DNA of 64,000 nt from GYS-P2D sp964522505 (GCA_964522505.1 CAZFWJ010000012.1:1-64000); one strand, 5' to 3'; numbered from the stretch's first letter, positions 5,697 through 15,591 are shown. Numbers and translations: made by a program. The notes: generated by a model not told the origin, from the letters alone.

Positions 5697-8468
5697 ATGA
5701 AAACGATTTTACCTGTATGGTTACTACTATACTTGTCATGCCTGACTAATATAAATGGTCAAACGGCCTGTGATTCCACCCTAGCAGGACTCACCGTCAA
5801 TTTGAGTTTAGGATCTAGTTGTCAGTTGACTATTGACACTGCTTCAGCTCGCAATCTAATTACTGGTGCGCTACCAGGTCTCACCTACAACCCAATTGTA
5901 GTTACTGAATCAGGCGATACAGTTTTTAACAACACCTTGCTCCCCGAGCACATAGGTCAAACTCTGAACGTAACAATTACTGGCTCTGGATGTCCTATGA
6001 TTACAAGCGGAGGAATCGGTGCTTGGGCAATGATTAATCTGGAAGACAAAATTGCTCCAGAGATTAGCTGTACTGATACGACGCTGTCATGTATTGATTT
6101 CTTTTTCTTCAGAGACTCTGGTGGCAAGGTACATGAGTGTGATCTCGACACGGTACAAACCGTACTATTAGACTTTGAATCCGCTTGTGGCACTCCAGAT
6201 GAAGACGACATTGCTACCATCGCTAATCGCATATTTAGAGCGTCAGATAATAGTGGAAATAGCGATACCTGCACGCAACAGATCAGAGTTAGAAGACTTG
6301 AGGAAGATGATATTACCTTTCCAGCAAGCGATCTTTCATTTTCGTGTGACCTCCTAGGCACTATGACTAATGCGGACGGAAGTCTTATCGCGCCAGACTT
6401 AGACTTAGTGGGCAACGACCCTAGTGATTTATCTCTCACGGCCCTATATCCATTTGGTGTCCCTACAGGTAGCGGGGCTTCATTCTTTGGCAACAACTTT
6501 AGAGAATGTAGAGTACGGGCGAGATTCCAAGATCTGCCACCTGATACGATAAAAGACAATACCGTTAGATACAATAGATTTTGGACGGTGACCGAATGGT
6601 CTTGCGATAACGAGGAAGTCGAATATACAAGGCTACAGACTATTACTTTCTCTGAGGACGGCAGTGCTGACTTCTCATTTGCTCAGGATACTTTAATCTT
6701 TGATTTGGATCCACATGGTTGTTCAGTAGTCGTACCGATAGGTGAATTAGGAATTGTTAGCATGGGAGATGGTTGTTTCTCAGATCCAACACTCAATTTT
6801 GAAATCTTGTCACCCTTTACTACGAATAGTCCAAGCAATGACACCACACTATTCATAAGAGTGGCAGACACTTCCACAGTAACCATAAGATCCTATGACA
6901 CTAATGGTGCTTCTGAAACAAGGTCATTGACTGTGATCACCAGAGACAATACGAGGCCTGTAGCCATATGCTATGGTGCTCTCGATGTTTCACTAGAAGG
7001 TATGAGTGAGACGAGCATACCTATTTCGAGTTTCAATGTAGGATCGTTTGATGCCTGCGATGGCAATATCAGCTTTGATGCTCGCAAAATGACTGTCGAT
7101 ACCTTCAGCAATGATAAGATCACTTTTGATTGTTCTGATGGCACAGAGGCCATGGTGCAATTTAGAGTTACCGATGAAAATGGTCTGACCAGTCTCTGTA
7201 TGACCATGGTTACCATAGATACTACTGGTGCAGATTGCAATGTTGCACACATGGCAAGTAGTAGCGATATTACCAGCCTAAATGGTTTTGTGAGGCACTT
7301 AGATCGTGTACCACTCGATCGTACTGAAGTCATCATCGAGAACCTACCTGGTATAACCGCCACGACCAACAAGGAAGGATTTTTCGAATTTGATAGCATA
7401 CCAATGGGCATAGACCTGGATATAACGCCTGTTCTTAATGACAATCCTCTACTTGGTATTACGACACTTGATGTCATCCTATTGCAGCAACATTTATTAG
7501 GATTAGATGAACTTGATAATCCCTATCAAATCATAGCCGGAGATGTCAATCTAAATGGCTCACTCGATGCAGCAGACCTCATCGAAATAAGAAGATTAAT
7601 ACTTGGCATCTCTGCAGAATTTAGTGGGGCTAATAGTTATTCATTTATTCCCGAGACAATCAACTTCATCGATCCATTTGATCCATTTGAGAATGGTCAG
7701 ATCCTAGGGCTATCTACTATCCTCAACAATAATGACGAAATATTCAGCTTCAGTGCTATCAAGATGGGCGACGTGAACCAAAGTTATCTTGAAGCCGATC
7801 AGCGTAGCAGTCAATCTATCACTATGGAGTATGAAGTAGTGGAGATGGGTAGATATGTTGAGTTAAATATAAAAGCGAAGAAAGATATAGACATACTTGG
7901 ACTTCAAACCACCCTACAGTTTAATCCAGAGTTACTACAATTAATGAAAGTAGGCGCTAACAATATTGGATTGACATCAGAACACTATAATGACACTCGC
8001 TCTGAGGAAGGCATCATCCCAATCAGCTGGAATGAGTTATTGCCACGAGATGTCAAGGATGGAGACGTCATATTCAGAGCAACATTTGAACGGATGTATG
8101 ACGACGAGATAAGCTTTGCCTTTAACTCATCTCACATCTCTTCAGAACTATATCAAGAGCAAGAGCGATATCAGCTCCGCTTGGAAAAAGCAGCAGAACC
8201 GATAGCTGAGAACTTTACGGTATTTCAGAACGCACCTAATCCTTGGGCATCGAGTACAGCAATCGAGTTTAGTATTCCAACAAATGGAGATGTTGAGCTC
8301 AACATATATGATACCGCAATGAATAAGCTGGTGAACAAGTCAGCCTATTTTGAAGCAGGCAAGAACAGTTTCACAGTAGACTACAGCGATCTGGGTTCTA
8401 CAGGTATTTATATCTATGAGATCGTCCTTGGTGACCAGGTAAGAGTTTCCAAAATGACCAAGTTATAA
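5697..8468 (+). CDS. Secreted multidomain protein with dockerin-like repeat, cohesin-like domain and type IX sorting domain
   Basis: A 923-aa exported protein. Residues 1-22 form a signal peptide ending NINGQ. Residues ~25-580 are extracellular beta-rich domains with many Cys and Asp-Thr-rich repeats (repeated DNSG/DENG motifs), like the HYR/Ig-like modules of Bacteroidota surface proteins. At ~500-565 a CarboxypepD_reg-like segment may occur (LNGFVRHLDRVPLDRTEV). Residues ~590-640 carry the dockerin type I pattern (GDVNLNGSLDAADLIEIRR), and ~700-830 resemble a cohesin/CBM-like sandwich. The last ~75 residues (NAPNPW...IYIYEIVLGDQ...SKMTKL) are a type A type IX secretion sorting domain, so the product crosses the outer membrane by T9SS (PorQ is encoded at 35090). 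No catalytic motif was seen; adhesion or matrix binding is the likeliest role. It is a single gene with its own promoter, and a strong terminator follows. Confidence 0.85.
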   Translation: MKTILPVWLLLYLSCLTNINGQTACDSTLAGLTVNLSLGSSCQLTIDTASARNLITGALPGLTYNPIVVTESGDTVFNNTLLPEHIGQTLNVTITGSGCPMITSGGIGAWAMINLEDKIAPEISCTDTTLSCIDFFFFRDSGGKVHECDLDTVQTVLLDFESACGTPDEDDIATIANRIFRASDNSGNSDTCTQQIRVRRLEEDDITFPASDLSFSCDLLGTMTNADGSLIAPDLDLVGNDPSDLSLTALYPFGVPTGSGASFFGNNFRECRVRARFQDLPPDTIKDNTVRYNRFWTVTEWSCDNEEVEYTRLQTITFSEDGSADFSFAQDTLIFDLDPHGCSVVVPIGELGIVSMGDGCFSDPTLNFEILSPFTTNSPSNDTTLFIRVADTSTVTIRSYDTNGASETRSLTVITRDNTRPVAICYGALDVSLEGMSETSIPISSFNVGSFDACDGNISFDARKMTVDTFSNDKITFDCSDGTEAMVQFRVTDENGLTSLCMTMVTIDTTGADCNVAHMASSSDITSLNGFVRHLDRVPLDRTEVIIENLPGITATTNKEGFFEFDSIPMGIDLDITPVLNDNPLLGITTLDVILLQQHLLGLDELDNPYQIIAGDVNLNGSLDAADLIEIRRLILGISAEFSGANSYSFIPETINFIDPFDPFENGQILGLSTILNNNDEIFSFSAIKMGDVNQSYLEADQRSSQSITMEYEVVEMGRYVELNIKAKKDIDILGLQTTLQFNPELLQLMKVGANNIGLTSEHYNDTRSEEGIIPISWNELLPRDVKDGDVIFRATFERMYDDEISFAFNSSHISSELYQEQERYQLRLEKAAEPIAENFTVFQNAPNPWASSTAIEFSIPTNGDVELNIYDTAMNKLVNKSAYFEAGKNSFTVDYSDLGSTGIYIYEIVLGDQVRVSKMTKL

Positions 8469-8489
8469 ACCCATCTACATATTATTAAT

Positions 8490-8527
8490 AAAAAGGCCTG
8501 ATCCGCATATGCGGGTTAGGCCTTTTT
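8490..8527. terminator. Strong bidirectional intrinsic terminator
   Basis: The stem AAAAAGGCCTgATCCGC / GCGGgTTAGGCCTTTTT encloses an ATAT loop. A-rich and T-rich flanks give a U-run on either strand. It lies between two converging genes (ends at 8468 and 8532) and so can terminate both. Confidence 0.9.
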
Positions 8528-8531
8528 ACAT

Positions 8532-9065
8532 CTATAGGACTATATCACTGAACAGCTCATCCAAATACACTTCTCGAGTACGATTGTTATAGACATCTCT
8601 GCAACCACCAGTTGTACCGCTTCGCATAATACTCTCCCAGATTCCCTGATCAGTACATTGATCATTGTGATCTCTGAAGAGATAACAATGGCCTAACTCA
8701 TGAAACACAATATATTCCCTTATCAAGTCCGAAGTCTGCTCCCAAAAAGGTTCATCAATAACTATTTCCTTCAGACTAAATCGATGAACGCCGTAGGTAC
8801 AGGTTCCTGCTATATCCTCTTCACTTATGTCTTCGATCACAGCTCTGATACCTGAAGTGCTCAGATCGATATCCATACCTCTCTCGAATGCTGCATTCTC
8901 AAAATTGACAAAATGCGGGATCAACAGAGGATCTATATCGGGCCAGTCTCGTCCAATGGCGACCTCGGATTCTTCAGGTGATAGTAAGAATGAATCATCT
9001 TGACAAGCAATCAGGAAGGTAAATGCAGAAATAATCAATAGGTAGCGCATAAACAAAGATTTCAC
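8532..9065 (-). CDS. Lipoprotein zinc metalloprotease (HELGH)
   Basis: A 177-aa lipoprotein. A signal sequence ends in the lipobox FLIAC (Cys21), so it should be anchored after SPII cleavage. The catalytic motif HELGH (His122, Glu123, His126) is clear, with a further His133 in the sequence RDHND as a possible third zinc ligand; its spacing (seven residues after the second His) is one longer than in metzincins (HExxHxxGxxH). The protein is short for a protease and has no pro-domain that I can delimit. It converges on the upstream T9SS protein and lies about 75 bp downstream of the P450 end on the same strand, so co-transcription is possible. A Met at residue 6 is an alternative start. Substrate unknown. 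Confidence 0.75.
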   Translation of the reverse strand: MKSLFMRYLLIISAFTFLIACQDDSFLLSPEESEVAIGRDWPDIDPLLIPHFVNFENAAFERGMDIDLSTSGIRAVIEDISEEDIAGTCTYGVHRFSLKEIVIDEPFWEQTSDLIREYIVFHELGHCYLFRDHNDQCTDQGIWESIMRSGTTGGCRDVYNNRTREVYLDELFSDIVL

Positions 9066-9139
9066 AGTTAGTAAATCGTAGTAATGCGCTATAAGTATAG
9101 ATTTAGATCAGATGAAGAACTGTTCTGATCATCTGGCTA

Positions 9140-10477
9140 TTATGGATTACCCGAGAGTTTAGAAATATTTAACGGCAGGTTATCCTTAGGAGTCTTAAGA
9201 GGTACGTCTTGGACTGACGCTTCATAGTCTGCATTGCAGCTTAGCTCATATCCTTGCAACAACTGTATCATCACCAACTTAATCTGCATCTCTGCGAAAG
9301 AATAGCCAATACAATGATGAGGGCCCGCGCCAAATGGTGCATAGGCATATGGGCACTTCATATGTTCTTTACGCTGTACACTGAATCGCTCTGGATCAAA
9401 TTGATCCGGATTAGTCCAGACTCGATGATCGTTATGGGATAGATGAAATGAACAGGATACCAGCGTATCCTTCGGTATCATCAACCCTTCCACCTCCATA
9501 GCTTGAGCAGTTTTTCTCGCAACAATAGTAAGCGGAGGATGAACCCTAAGTGTCTCCTTGAGCACGTCCGACAAAGTCGTAAATTTCCTCAGATCTGCAA
9601 TGCTCAGTTCTTCACTATTTACGCCTGCAATCTCGTCTCGTATCCGCCGTTGCCAGTCAGGATACTTAGCTAAAAAGTAACTTATCCATGTCAAGGTGAT
9701 AGCGGTCGTATCATGCGAAGCCATCAGGACAAATATTAAATGATCGATGATCTCTTCATCAGTGAAAGATTGTCCTTCTTCATTTTTAGCAGCACAGAAT
9801 TTGCTAAACAGATCTTCTCCAGGATTTTGGCGTCTATCTTGTATGATAGACGCAAAGTATTCTTTGAGATACTTGCGACCATTGATGCCCTTGCGATATT
9901 TGGTGAATGGCAAATTGACTGGTAACGCTACCGAAGCGGCTACAATAGCCGTTATTGCTTGATTAATCTTAGTTAAATCTTGATCTGGGCTAAGATCAAA
10001 GAACACTTGAGTTGCTAAGCTAAGTGTCAGGTTCTTGTAAAACGGAAACATCTCAAAGCTACCCTCTGATGAAAGGCTCTTCAACTGGTTCCTGATGATA
10101 CTAGGCATTAAGGATAAATAACCTCTCATGGGTTCTTTCTTAAATGCATCCTGCATAATGCTCCGATGATACTTGTGCTCATCACCATCCATCAGCATAA
10201 GACTATTTGGGAATAGATCGCCTAAGCCTGCTTCCCAGGCTTCTTTACTTTCAAAATTCTTTGCCTCCTTGACTAGAATCTTTTTGTTTGTATCTGTTCC
10301 ACCTAATACGATTTGTGAGTCCATTCCTATCCTGACCTTGAAGACGTCACCGTAGATGCTTTTGAATTCAGTGAAGAACTTGGAAGCATTACCAATAAAT
10401 GATTTGAAGTCATGGAAAGGATAATTCTTTTTTCTCCCAGGTATATGCTTTAGGTCTTTTGTCTTGCTAAAAGCCAT
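9140..10477 (-). CDS. Cytochrome P450
   Basis: A 445-aa soluble bacterial P450, a heme-thiolate monooxygenase. The I-helix oxygen-binding motif is ASHDTT (253-258), a variant of AGxDTT. The ExxR pair is ETLR (308-311). The heme-binding loop FGAGPHHCIG has its thiolate Cys at 389. The N terminus has no membrane anchor, so it needs separate redox partners; no ferredoxin or ferredoxin reductase gene is adjacent (NqrF has a different role). It is divergent from a long-chain acyl-CoA ligase (10576), and a thioesterase and a lipase-like hydrolase lie nearby, so a fatty acid, sterol or other lipid substrate is a reasonable guess but is inference. Length is typical for the class. Confidence 0.93.
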   Translation of the reverse strand: MAFSKTKDLKHIPGRKKNYPFHDFKSFIGNASKFFTEFKSIYGDVFKVRIGMDSQIVLGGTDTNKKILVKEAKNFESKEAWEAGLGDLFPNSLMLMDGDEHKYHRSIMQDAFKKEPMRGYLSLMPSIIRNQLKSLSSEGSFEMFPFYKNLTLSLATQVFFDLSPDQDLTKINQAITAIVAASVALPVNLPFTKYRKGINGRKYLKEYFASIIQDRRQNPGEDLFSKFCAAKNEEGQSFTDEEIIDHLIFVLMASHDTTAITLTWISYFLAKYPDWQRRIRDEIAGVNSEELSIADLRKFTTLSDVLKETLRVHPPLTIVARKTAQAMEVEGLMIPKDTLVSCSFHLSHNDHRVWTNPDQFDPERFSVQRKEHMKCPYAYAPFGAGPHHCIGYSFAEMQIKLVMIQLLQGYELSCNADYEASVQDVPLKTPKDNLPLNISKLSGNP

Positions 10478-10575
10478 TATTTATTCTTTCAGATATTTCT
10501 TTCTATAATTTTTATTACCATAAACTGTTCTATTGCAAATTTATATTTTTAAGAGAACAAACTAATTCATGCGAT

Positions 10576-12246
10576 ATGCCTGAGACTCATAAGGTACTAA
10601 TTGATTTATTCTATGATTTGGAGAAAACAAATGCTAGTGAAGTCTATCTCCGACAACCATTTGGATCTACATGGGAGGAATATACTTATGCGGAAGTGGG
10701 TCAGATGGCCCGAAAGGTCGCAGCCTATCTAAGGTCACTAAATCTTTCCCCTCAATCCAATATAGGACTGCTATCAAAGAACTGCCGAGAATGGATCATC
10801 ACTGATCTCGCCATAATGATGGCTGGTCATGTTTCTGTACCGCTCTATGCGACACTCACAGAGGAGACCCTTGCAGAGGTGCTTAATATCGGAGATGTCA
10901 AGATGCTCTTCGTTGGTAAATTGGACAACTGGGAAATGATGAAAGCTGGAGTGCCCACCGATATGCCCGTGGTTAGGTTTCCTCAATATCCTAATCAAGC
11001 CATTATAGATCGAGGGATTGAATGGCAACATGTCCTCAATAATCACGAGCCAATACCAGATAGCCCAGTGCCAAATCCTGAAGATCTATGGACCATAGTA
11101 TTCACCTCGGGCACTACTGGAACGCCCAAAGGGGTAATGCACTCTTATCAAGTGCTAACTAATGCTACTGAGCATACTCTGGCAACAAACAATCTTAAAA
11201 TGGAGAAAAACAACAACCGTTTTTTCTCCTACCTGCCACTCAACCATATCGCAGAGCGGATGGCTGTGGAAGCACAAAGTTTCTATTGGGGTGGAACTAT
11301 ATCGTTTCCAGAAAGTTTAGATACGTTTGCTGACAATTTGCGAGACACGAGGCCGACCATTTTCTTTGGGGTTCCTCGGATTTATACCAAACTCCAACTG
11401 GGCATCCTATCCAAAATGCCACAAAAAAAACTGAACCGCCTTACTGGTATTCCTATAGTAGGAGGATTAATAAAGAACAAGATTAAAAAAGGTCTTGGGC
11501 TCGATGCTGCCAGAGTGATATTAGTAGGTGCTGCACCAATGTCCAAGCAGGATAAACTGTGGTGGAAAAACCTCGGAATGGGAATCAGTGAGGGCTATGG
11601 TATGACCGAGAATTTAGGTGTTGCCACCTTCATGCCGGCAGATGTCAATAAGCCAGGGTCTATAGGCAAGTTTTATGAAGGGACAGAAGTACGAATAGAC
11701 TCCGACACTAAGGAAATCCAGACAAGGAGCCCTTGGAATATGCTAGGATACTACAAGAATCCTCAAAAAACTGAGGAAGTCCTTAAAGATGGCTGGCTGC
11801 ATACAGGTGATCAGGGCAGAATTGATGAAGATGGGTATGTCTTCTTAACTGGTAGAGTGAAGGACACCTTTAAGACAGCCAAGGGGCAATATGTTGTACC
11901 TGCACCACTAGAATTTAAGTTTGCTGACAATATGGATATAGAGCAGATCTGTATCTGTGGTCTGGGATTACCTCAGCCGATAGCCCTTGTAGTACCATCA
12001 GAGATTGGCAAGGGTAAGTCCAAAGATGAGTTAGGTAAATCACTCTCAAATACGCTGACTAAAGCCAATACCGAGCTGTCTGGGTATAAGAGGATATCTC
12101 ATGTTATGGTAGTAAGTGATGCCTGGGGCATAGAGAACAACATCCTCACTCCTACCCTTAAGGTAAAACGAACTGAAGTTGACAAAAAATATCTGGATAT
12201 CCTTCATGAGGTCTGTAAATGTGAGGACCCCGTATATTGGGAATAA
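10576..12246 (+). CDS. Long-chain acyl-CoA synthetase (AMP-forming)
   Basis: A 556-aa AMP-binding enzyme that activates a carboxylate with ATP to acyl-AMP and then acyl-CoA. The P-loop-like motif TSGTTGTPKG is near residue 177. The A5 motif is EGYGMTE, the adenylate-binding region is LHTGDQGRIDEDGY, and the A10-like C-terminal part is shorter and less typical. Its resemblance to the FadD/long-chain ligases of the AMP-dependent synthetase group (with the NHIAER segment) points to fatty acids. It is followed after 53 bp by a DUF6580 membrane protein, perhaps co-transcribed, and is divergent from the P450. A missing or altered catalytic Lys near the C terminus (LTPTLKVKR) cannot be judged by eye; this segment resembles the usual T-x-x-x-K-x-K/R motif and probably supplies it. 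Confidence 0.9.
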   Translation: MPETHKVLIDLFYDLEKTNASEVYLRQPFGSTWEEYTYAEVGQMARKVAAYLRSLNLSPQSNIGLLSKNCREWIITDLAIMMAGHVSVPLYATLTEETLAEVLNIGDVKMLFVGKLDNWEMMKAGVPTDMPVVRFPQYPNQAIIDRGIEWQHVLNNHEPIPDSPVPNPEDLWTIVFTSGTTGTPKGVMHSYQVLTNATEHTLATNNLKMEKNNNRFFSYLPLNHIAERMAVEAQSFYWGGTISFPESLDTFADNLRDTRPTIFFGVPRIYTKLQLGILSKMPQKKLNRLTGIPIVGGLIKNKIKKGLGLDAARVILVGAAPMSKQDKLWWKNLGMGISEGYGMTENLGVATFMPADVNKPGSIGKFYEGTEVRIDSDTKEIQTRSPWNMLGYYKNPQKTEEVLKDGWLHTGDQGRIDEDGYVFLTGRVKDTFKTAKGQYVVPAPLEFKFADNMDIEQICICGLGLPQPIALVVPSEIGKGKSKDELGKSLSNTLTKANTELSGYKRISHVMVVSDAWGIENNILTPTLKVKRTEVDKKYLDILHEVCKCEDPVYWE

Positions 12247-12299
12247 TTATTAACAATACTACAAGTTAAATAGGCATATTTGCATATAAATTACGCTGT

Positions 12300-12887
12300 A
12301 TGGATAAGTCCATTATAAACGTTTTAATCGTTATCTTCCTTTTAATCATTGGCATTAGCACCAGATTTTTGTTTTTGATAGATGGTGAGTCGATCCTCCC
12401 TAACTTCAGTGCAGTTGGTGCTGTAGCCATATTTGGCGCTTGCTATTTTAAGGGAATAAGTAAATGGATCATTCCACTGGCTATTTTGTGGGTGAGCGAT
12501 ATAGTCCTGAATAATGTATTTTATGCGCAGTATTATGACGGCTTCCAAGTATTCGGTGATCTGTGGGTCTATCTTTCATTTTTAGTAGCTGGATTAGTTG
12601 CCTATAGAATCATGCGTAAACCAAGTTGGGGTCGACTAGCATTCACTGGTATATCGGTAGGTGTTATCTTCTTCTTGATCAGTAACTTTGGAGTGTGGGC
12701 GACGGGCACATTATATCCTCAGACTGCAGCAGGACTTGTAGCATGCTTTGAAGCTGGGATTCCTTTCTTCAGGAACACGGTTCTTGGTAATGTCTTCTAC
12801 TCGTTTGTATTAGTAGGTCTCTATGAGTTTGTTTTCGCTCCGATGCTATCGATCCGAGGATTCAGAATGTTATCGCCGACAACTTAA
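12300..12887 (+). CDS. DUF6580 integral membrane protein
   Basis: A 195-aa protein with five to six hydrophobic helices. The PNFSAVGAVAIFGACYF segment near residues 38-54 and the conserved glycine, proline and aromatic pattern match the DUF6580 family, which is found widely in Bacteroidota and looks like an S component of ECF-type transporters. No ligand is known. It follows the acyl-CoA ligase by 53 bp and ends 8 bp before the convergent thioesterase gene. Confidence 0.75.
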   Translation: MDKSIINVLIVIFLLIIGISTRFLFLIDGESILPNFSAVGAVAIFGACYFKGISKWIIPLAILWVSDIVLNNVFYAQYYDGFQVFGDLWVYLSFLVAGLVAYRIMRKPSWGRLAFTGISVGVIFFLISNFGVWATGTLYPQTAAGLVACFEAGIPFFRNTVLGNVFYSFVLVGLYEFVFAPMLSIRGFRMLSPTT

Positions 12888-12895
12888 TCCTCGAA

Positions 12896-13342
12896 TTAAA
12901 TTTCTTTCCCTTCTATCGTCGTAATGGCAGCTCGCCAATCATCAGGCATCTTTGCCCTTGCTAGTGTATTATAATCGTAAGGTATAATGACCTGCTCAGA
13001 TAAAGCACTGAGCCGTTGATGCCGCTGGCTGAATATCTTACATTCCATGGTAAATCTATCTTCGGCAATCGATAGCGTCCTGCACGCTATGATAGCCTTA
13101 TCTGGAAAAGTCATAGGAAACAAATACTTGCAGTCCTGATAACCAAGGATGGGCCCTACTCCCTCGCTAAAAGATAAATCCATCCCCATCTCCGCAAAGT
13201 AACCGATTCTCGCACTCTCTCCCCAGCGCAGATAATTGACATTGTTAACATGCTGGGCGGCATCCATGTCTCCCCACTGAATATCGTAGGTCATGGTGAA
13301 CTTGAACTGTGCCAAGTCCTCTTGCATTGATAGATGTGGCAT
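12896..13342 (-). CDS. Acyl-CoA thioesterase, hotdog fold (YbgC/4HBT family)
   Basis: A 148-aa single hotdog-domain protein. The segment YDIQWGDMDAAQHVNNVNYLRWGESARIGYF is the 4HBT signature, with the catalytic Asp in GDMDAAQHVNN. It probably hydrolyses an acyl-CoA or related thioester; substrate length cannot be told. It starts 8 bp downstream of the end of the alpha/beta hydrolase on the same strand, so the two are likely co-transcribed, which is consistent with a lipid-handling theme. Confidence 0.88.
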   Translation of the reverse strand: MPHLSMQEDLAQFKFTMTYDIQWGDMDAAQHVNNVNYLRWGESARIGYFAEMGMDLSFSEGVGPILGYQDCKYLFPMTFPDKAIIACRTLSIAEDRFTMECKIFSQRHQRLSALSEQVIIPYDYNTLARAKMPDDWRAAITTIEGKEI

Positions 13343-13350
13343 TCTTTCTG

Positions 13351-14184
13351 CTATTTTATCCTTGTTAATATCCAGTCCTTCAGATCTCCTATAACCTGAT
13401 CTTGCTCAGGCTCATTCACGAGTTCGTGATATAAGCCCTCATAGAGTTTTAATGTCTTATCGATTGATTGGGATTGTTTATATAGTTCTTTCGTGCCTTC
13501 AGGGTCAGCTATTTTTTCGGCTGTACCATGCATGCCCAGATATGGCAGGGTCAGCTTATCAAATTTGTCTTGAGTTCTCTTTATTGCAGATAATAACTCT
13601 GCGGCTAGTCTCGTACGTATGCCTCCAGTATAAACTAATGGATCTTTATTATAGGCGTCAAGAACGTCTTCTGATCTGGTCAGCGTTGCTTTATCAAGAG
13701 GTTCGGTCTTAAGCTTCGGCACAATCATACTGAGTATTGGCGCCAACTTTTGAAGTAAGGGTGACAAGTCTTTGTCGATTTTCAATGCCGCCCCAGACGA
13801 AATTAGTCCCGCCAACTTATTGCTCTCATGATAAGTAGTACAATAGTTCACAGAGATTAAGCCTCCCATACTATGACCGAATAGGAACTGAGGAATACTT
13901 GTAGGTCTATATTGGTGCAATACAATTGACAAGTCATCAGTATAGTCTACAAATCGGTTGACATAAGATTGTAATCCTTCTGAGTTCCCATGACCACGAT
14001 GATCATAGCTGTACACTTCTATGTTGGCTTCATTTAATGCCTCGCCAACATGACTATATCTATACCCATGCTCGGCAAAGCCATGCACGATGACCAACTG
14101 TGCAACTGGTTCCCGAACAGACCAATGATGTATAAAGAGTCTCTGTTGATCCTTATTCGTAAGAGAGAGCGTCTTGTAAGCCAT
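13351..14184 (-). CDS. Alpha/beta hydrolase, monoacylglycerol lipase / lysophospholipase type
   Basis: A 277-aa Hydrolase_4 family enzyme. HG oxyanion region: VIVHGFAEHGYRY (~31-43). Nucleophile elbow: GHSMGG. The acid is probably the Asp in GTAEKIADP, and the catalytic His is in the GLYHELVNE segment near residue 253. This is the motif set of monoacylglycerol lipases. There is no signal peptide, so it acts in the cytoplasm. It is upstream of the thioesterase gene in the same operon. The position after a terminator hairpin that ends the nqr operon suggests its own promoter. Confidence 0.9.
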   Translation of the reverse strand: MAYKTLSLTNKDQQRLFIHHWSVREPVAQLVIVHGFAEHGYRYSHVGEALNEANIEVYSYDHRGHGNSEGLQSYVNRFVDYTDDLSIVLHQYRPTSIPQFLFGHSMGGLISVNYCTTYHESNKLAGLISSGAALKIDKDLSPLLQKLAPILSMIVPKLKTEPLDKATLTRSEDVLDAYNKDPLVYTGGIRTRLAAELLSAIKRTQDKFDKLTLPYLGMHGTAEKIADPEGTKELYKQSQSIDKTLKLYEGLYHELVNEPEQDQVIGDLKDWILTRIK

Positions 14185-14227
14185 AAGCTTTATTATGATG
14201 AGGGGTTAAGCGCTCCCCAATATAACA

Positions 14228-14259
14228 AAAGCCACTCATGGGTTTCCATGAATGGCTTT
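14228..14259 (-). terminator. Terminator of the nqr operon
   Basis: A 13-bp stem (AAAGCCAcTCATG against CATGAaTGGCTTT, one mismatch) with a short loop lies 28 bp after the nqrF stop on the minus strand. The transcript side ends in TTTTGTTAT, an imperfect U-run. Confidence 0.7.
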
Positions 14260-14286
14260 GTACATTATTAGCGTATGCTATAGTTC

Positions 14287-15591
14287 TTATCCTCCGAAAT
14301 CATCGAAGGCCACATTCTCCTCTGGTATGCCCCAGTCATCAGCCATAGTGAGTACACACTGGTTCATAATTGGAGGTCCACAGAAGTATAATTCTAATTC
14401 TTCAGGTTCTGGATGTTTGCTTAAGAACTCATCTATCACCACTTGGTGAACATAGCCTTTGAAGCCATCTCCCTCAGGGTCGTCAAGGTCCTTCTTAAGT
14501 ACCCAGTTATCTTCCGGAAGTGGATTATCCAGCGCTACAGCAAAGCGAAAATTAGGAAACTGCTTTTCTATTTCTCTAAACTCCTCTACATAGAACAACT
14601 CTTGCTTAGTACGACCTCCATAAAAGAAGGTAACCTTACGTCCTGTCTTAAGCGTGTGAAACAGGTGATATAGATGTGATCGCATCGGTGCCATTCCGGC
14701 TCCCCCTCCTACATATAGCATCTCTGCCTCAGTCTCCTTTATAAAGAACTCACCATATGGACCAGAAATAGTAACCTTATCTCCAGGCTTACAACCGAAT
14801 ACATATGAAGAGCAAACTCCTGGATTAACATCCATCCATCCTCCTTTGACTCGGTCAAATGGCGGCGTGGCAATCCGAATCGTCAATGACACGATATTAC
14901 CCTCAGCTGGGTGGTTAGACATAGAATATGCTCTAAATACAGGCTCATCATTCTTCATCTTGAGATCCCATAACTTAAACTTGTCCCAATCCTTCTGAAA
15001 CTTGTCTGGAGAATCGTGATAGTTCGGATGTGCAGTGATGTCTATATCCTTTGAGTAGTCCACTTCTATCTCTGGCACGTCAACCTGGATATACCCTCCT
15101 GCCTCAAAGTCCAGTGTCTCCCCCTCAGGAAGTCTAACAATGAACTCCTTAATGAAAGTTGCCACGTTGTAGTTAGAGATCACCTCACACTCCCACTTCT
15201 TGATTCCGAATACCTCTTCTGGTACTCTGATCTCCATGTCCTCTCTTACTTTTACCTGACAAGCCAATCTCTTATTCTCTGCAGCCTCCTTGCGAGTAAG
15301 GTGGTTCAGCTCTGTCGGAAGCACATCGCCCCCACCTGCGTCTACATGACACTCGCACATGGCGCATGTTCCACCACCGCCACATGCGGATGGCAGGAAG
15401 ACATTCTTATCTGATAACACATTGAGCAACGAACTTCCTGGTTTAGCCTTGAGTGGGTTACTCGTGTCACCATTAACGATGATATTGACATCACCCTGTG
15501 GTACTAACTTCTTGTTAGCAAACATCAGCATGAACGACAATCCCAGTATCACTGTGGTGAAAATGAGAATCGCTATTAAAATAGAACCCAT
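14287..15591 (-). CDS. nqrF: Na+-translocating NADH:quinone reductase subunit F
   Basis: The NADH-oxidising, electron-entry subunit of Na+-NQR (434 aa). It has one N-terminal membrane helix (~3-24), then a plant-type 2Fe-2S domain with Cys70, Cys76, Cys79 and Cys111 (CGGGGTCAMC and LACQVKV). An FAD domain (RAYSMSNHP) and an NAD(H) domain (GGGAGMAPMRSH) follow, with the C terminus typically ending in an aromatic/FDDFGG segment. Length and domain order are standard. It is the last gene of nqrA-F, 40 bp after nqrE, and is followed by a terminator. Confidence 0.97.
   Translation of the reverse strand: MGSILIAILIFTTVILGLSFMLMFANKKLVPQGDVNIIVNGDTSNPLKAKPGSSLLNVLSDKNVFLPSACGGGGTCAMCECHVDAGGGDVLPTELNHLTRKEAAENKRLACQVKVREDMEIRVPEEVFGIKKWECEVISNYNVATFIKEFIVRLPEGETLDFEAGGYIQVDVPEIEVDYSKDIDITAHPNYHDSPDKFQKDWDKFKLWDLKMKNDEPVFRAYSMSNHPAEGNIVSLTIRIATPPFDRVKGGWMDVNPGVCSSYVFGCKPGDKVTISGPYGEFFIKETEAEMLYVGGGAGMAPMRSHLYHLFHTLKTGRKVTFFYGGRTKQELFYVEEFREIEKQFPNFRFAVALDNPLPEDNWVLKKDLDDPEGDGFKGYVHQVVIDEFLSKHPEPEELELYFCGPPIMNQCVLTMADDWGIPEENVAFDDFGG

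Noticed and set aside
6971..7477. 168-aa minus-strand frame inside the secreted-protein gene
   Set aside because: Lies wholly within a well supported CDS with signal peptide and sorting domain; composition is noncoding.
9106..9130. Terminator after the P450 gene (GATCAGA...TCTGATC)
   Set aside because: A 7-bp perfect stem is present but there is no T-run and the loop is long; too weak to call.
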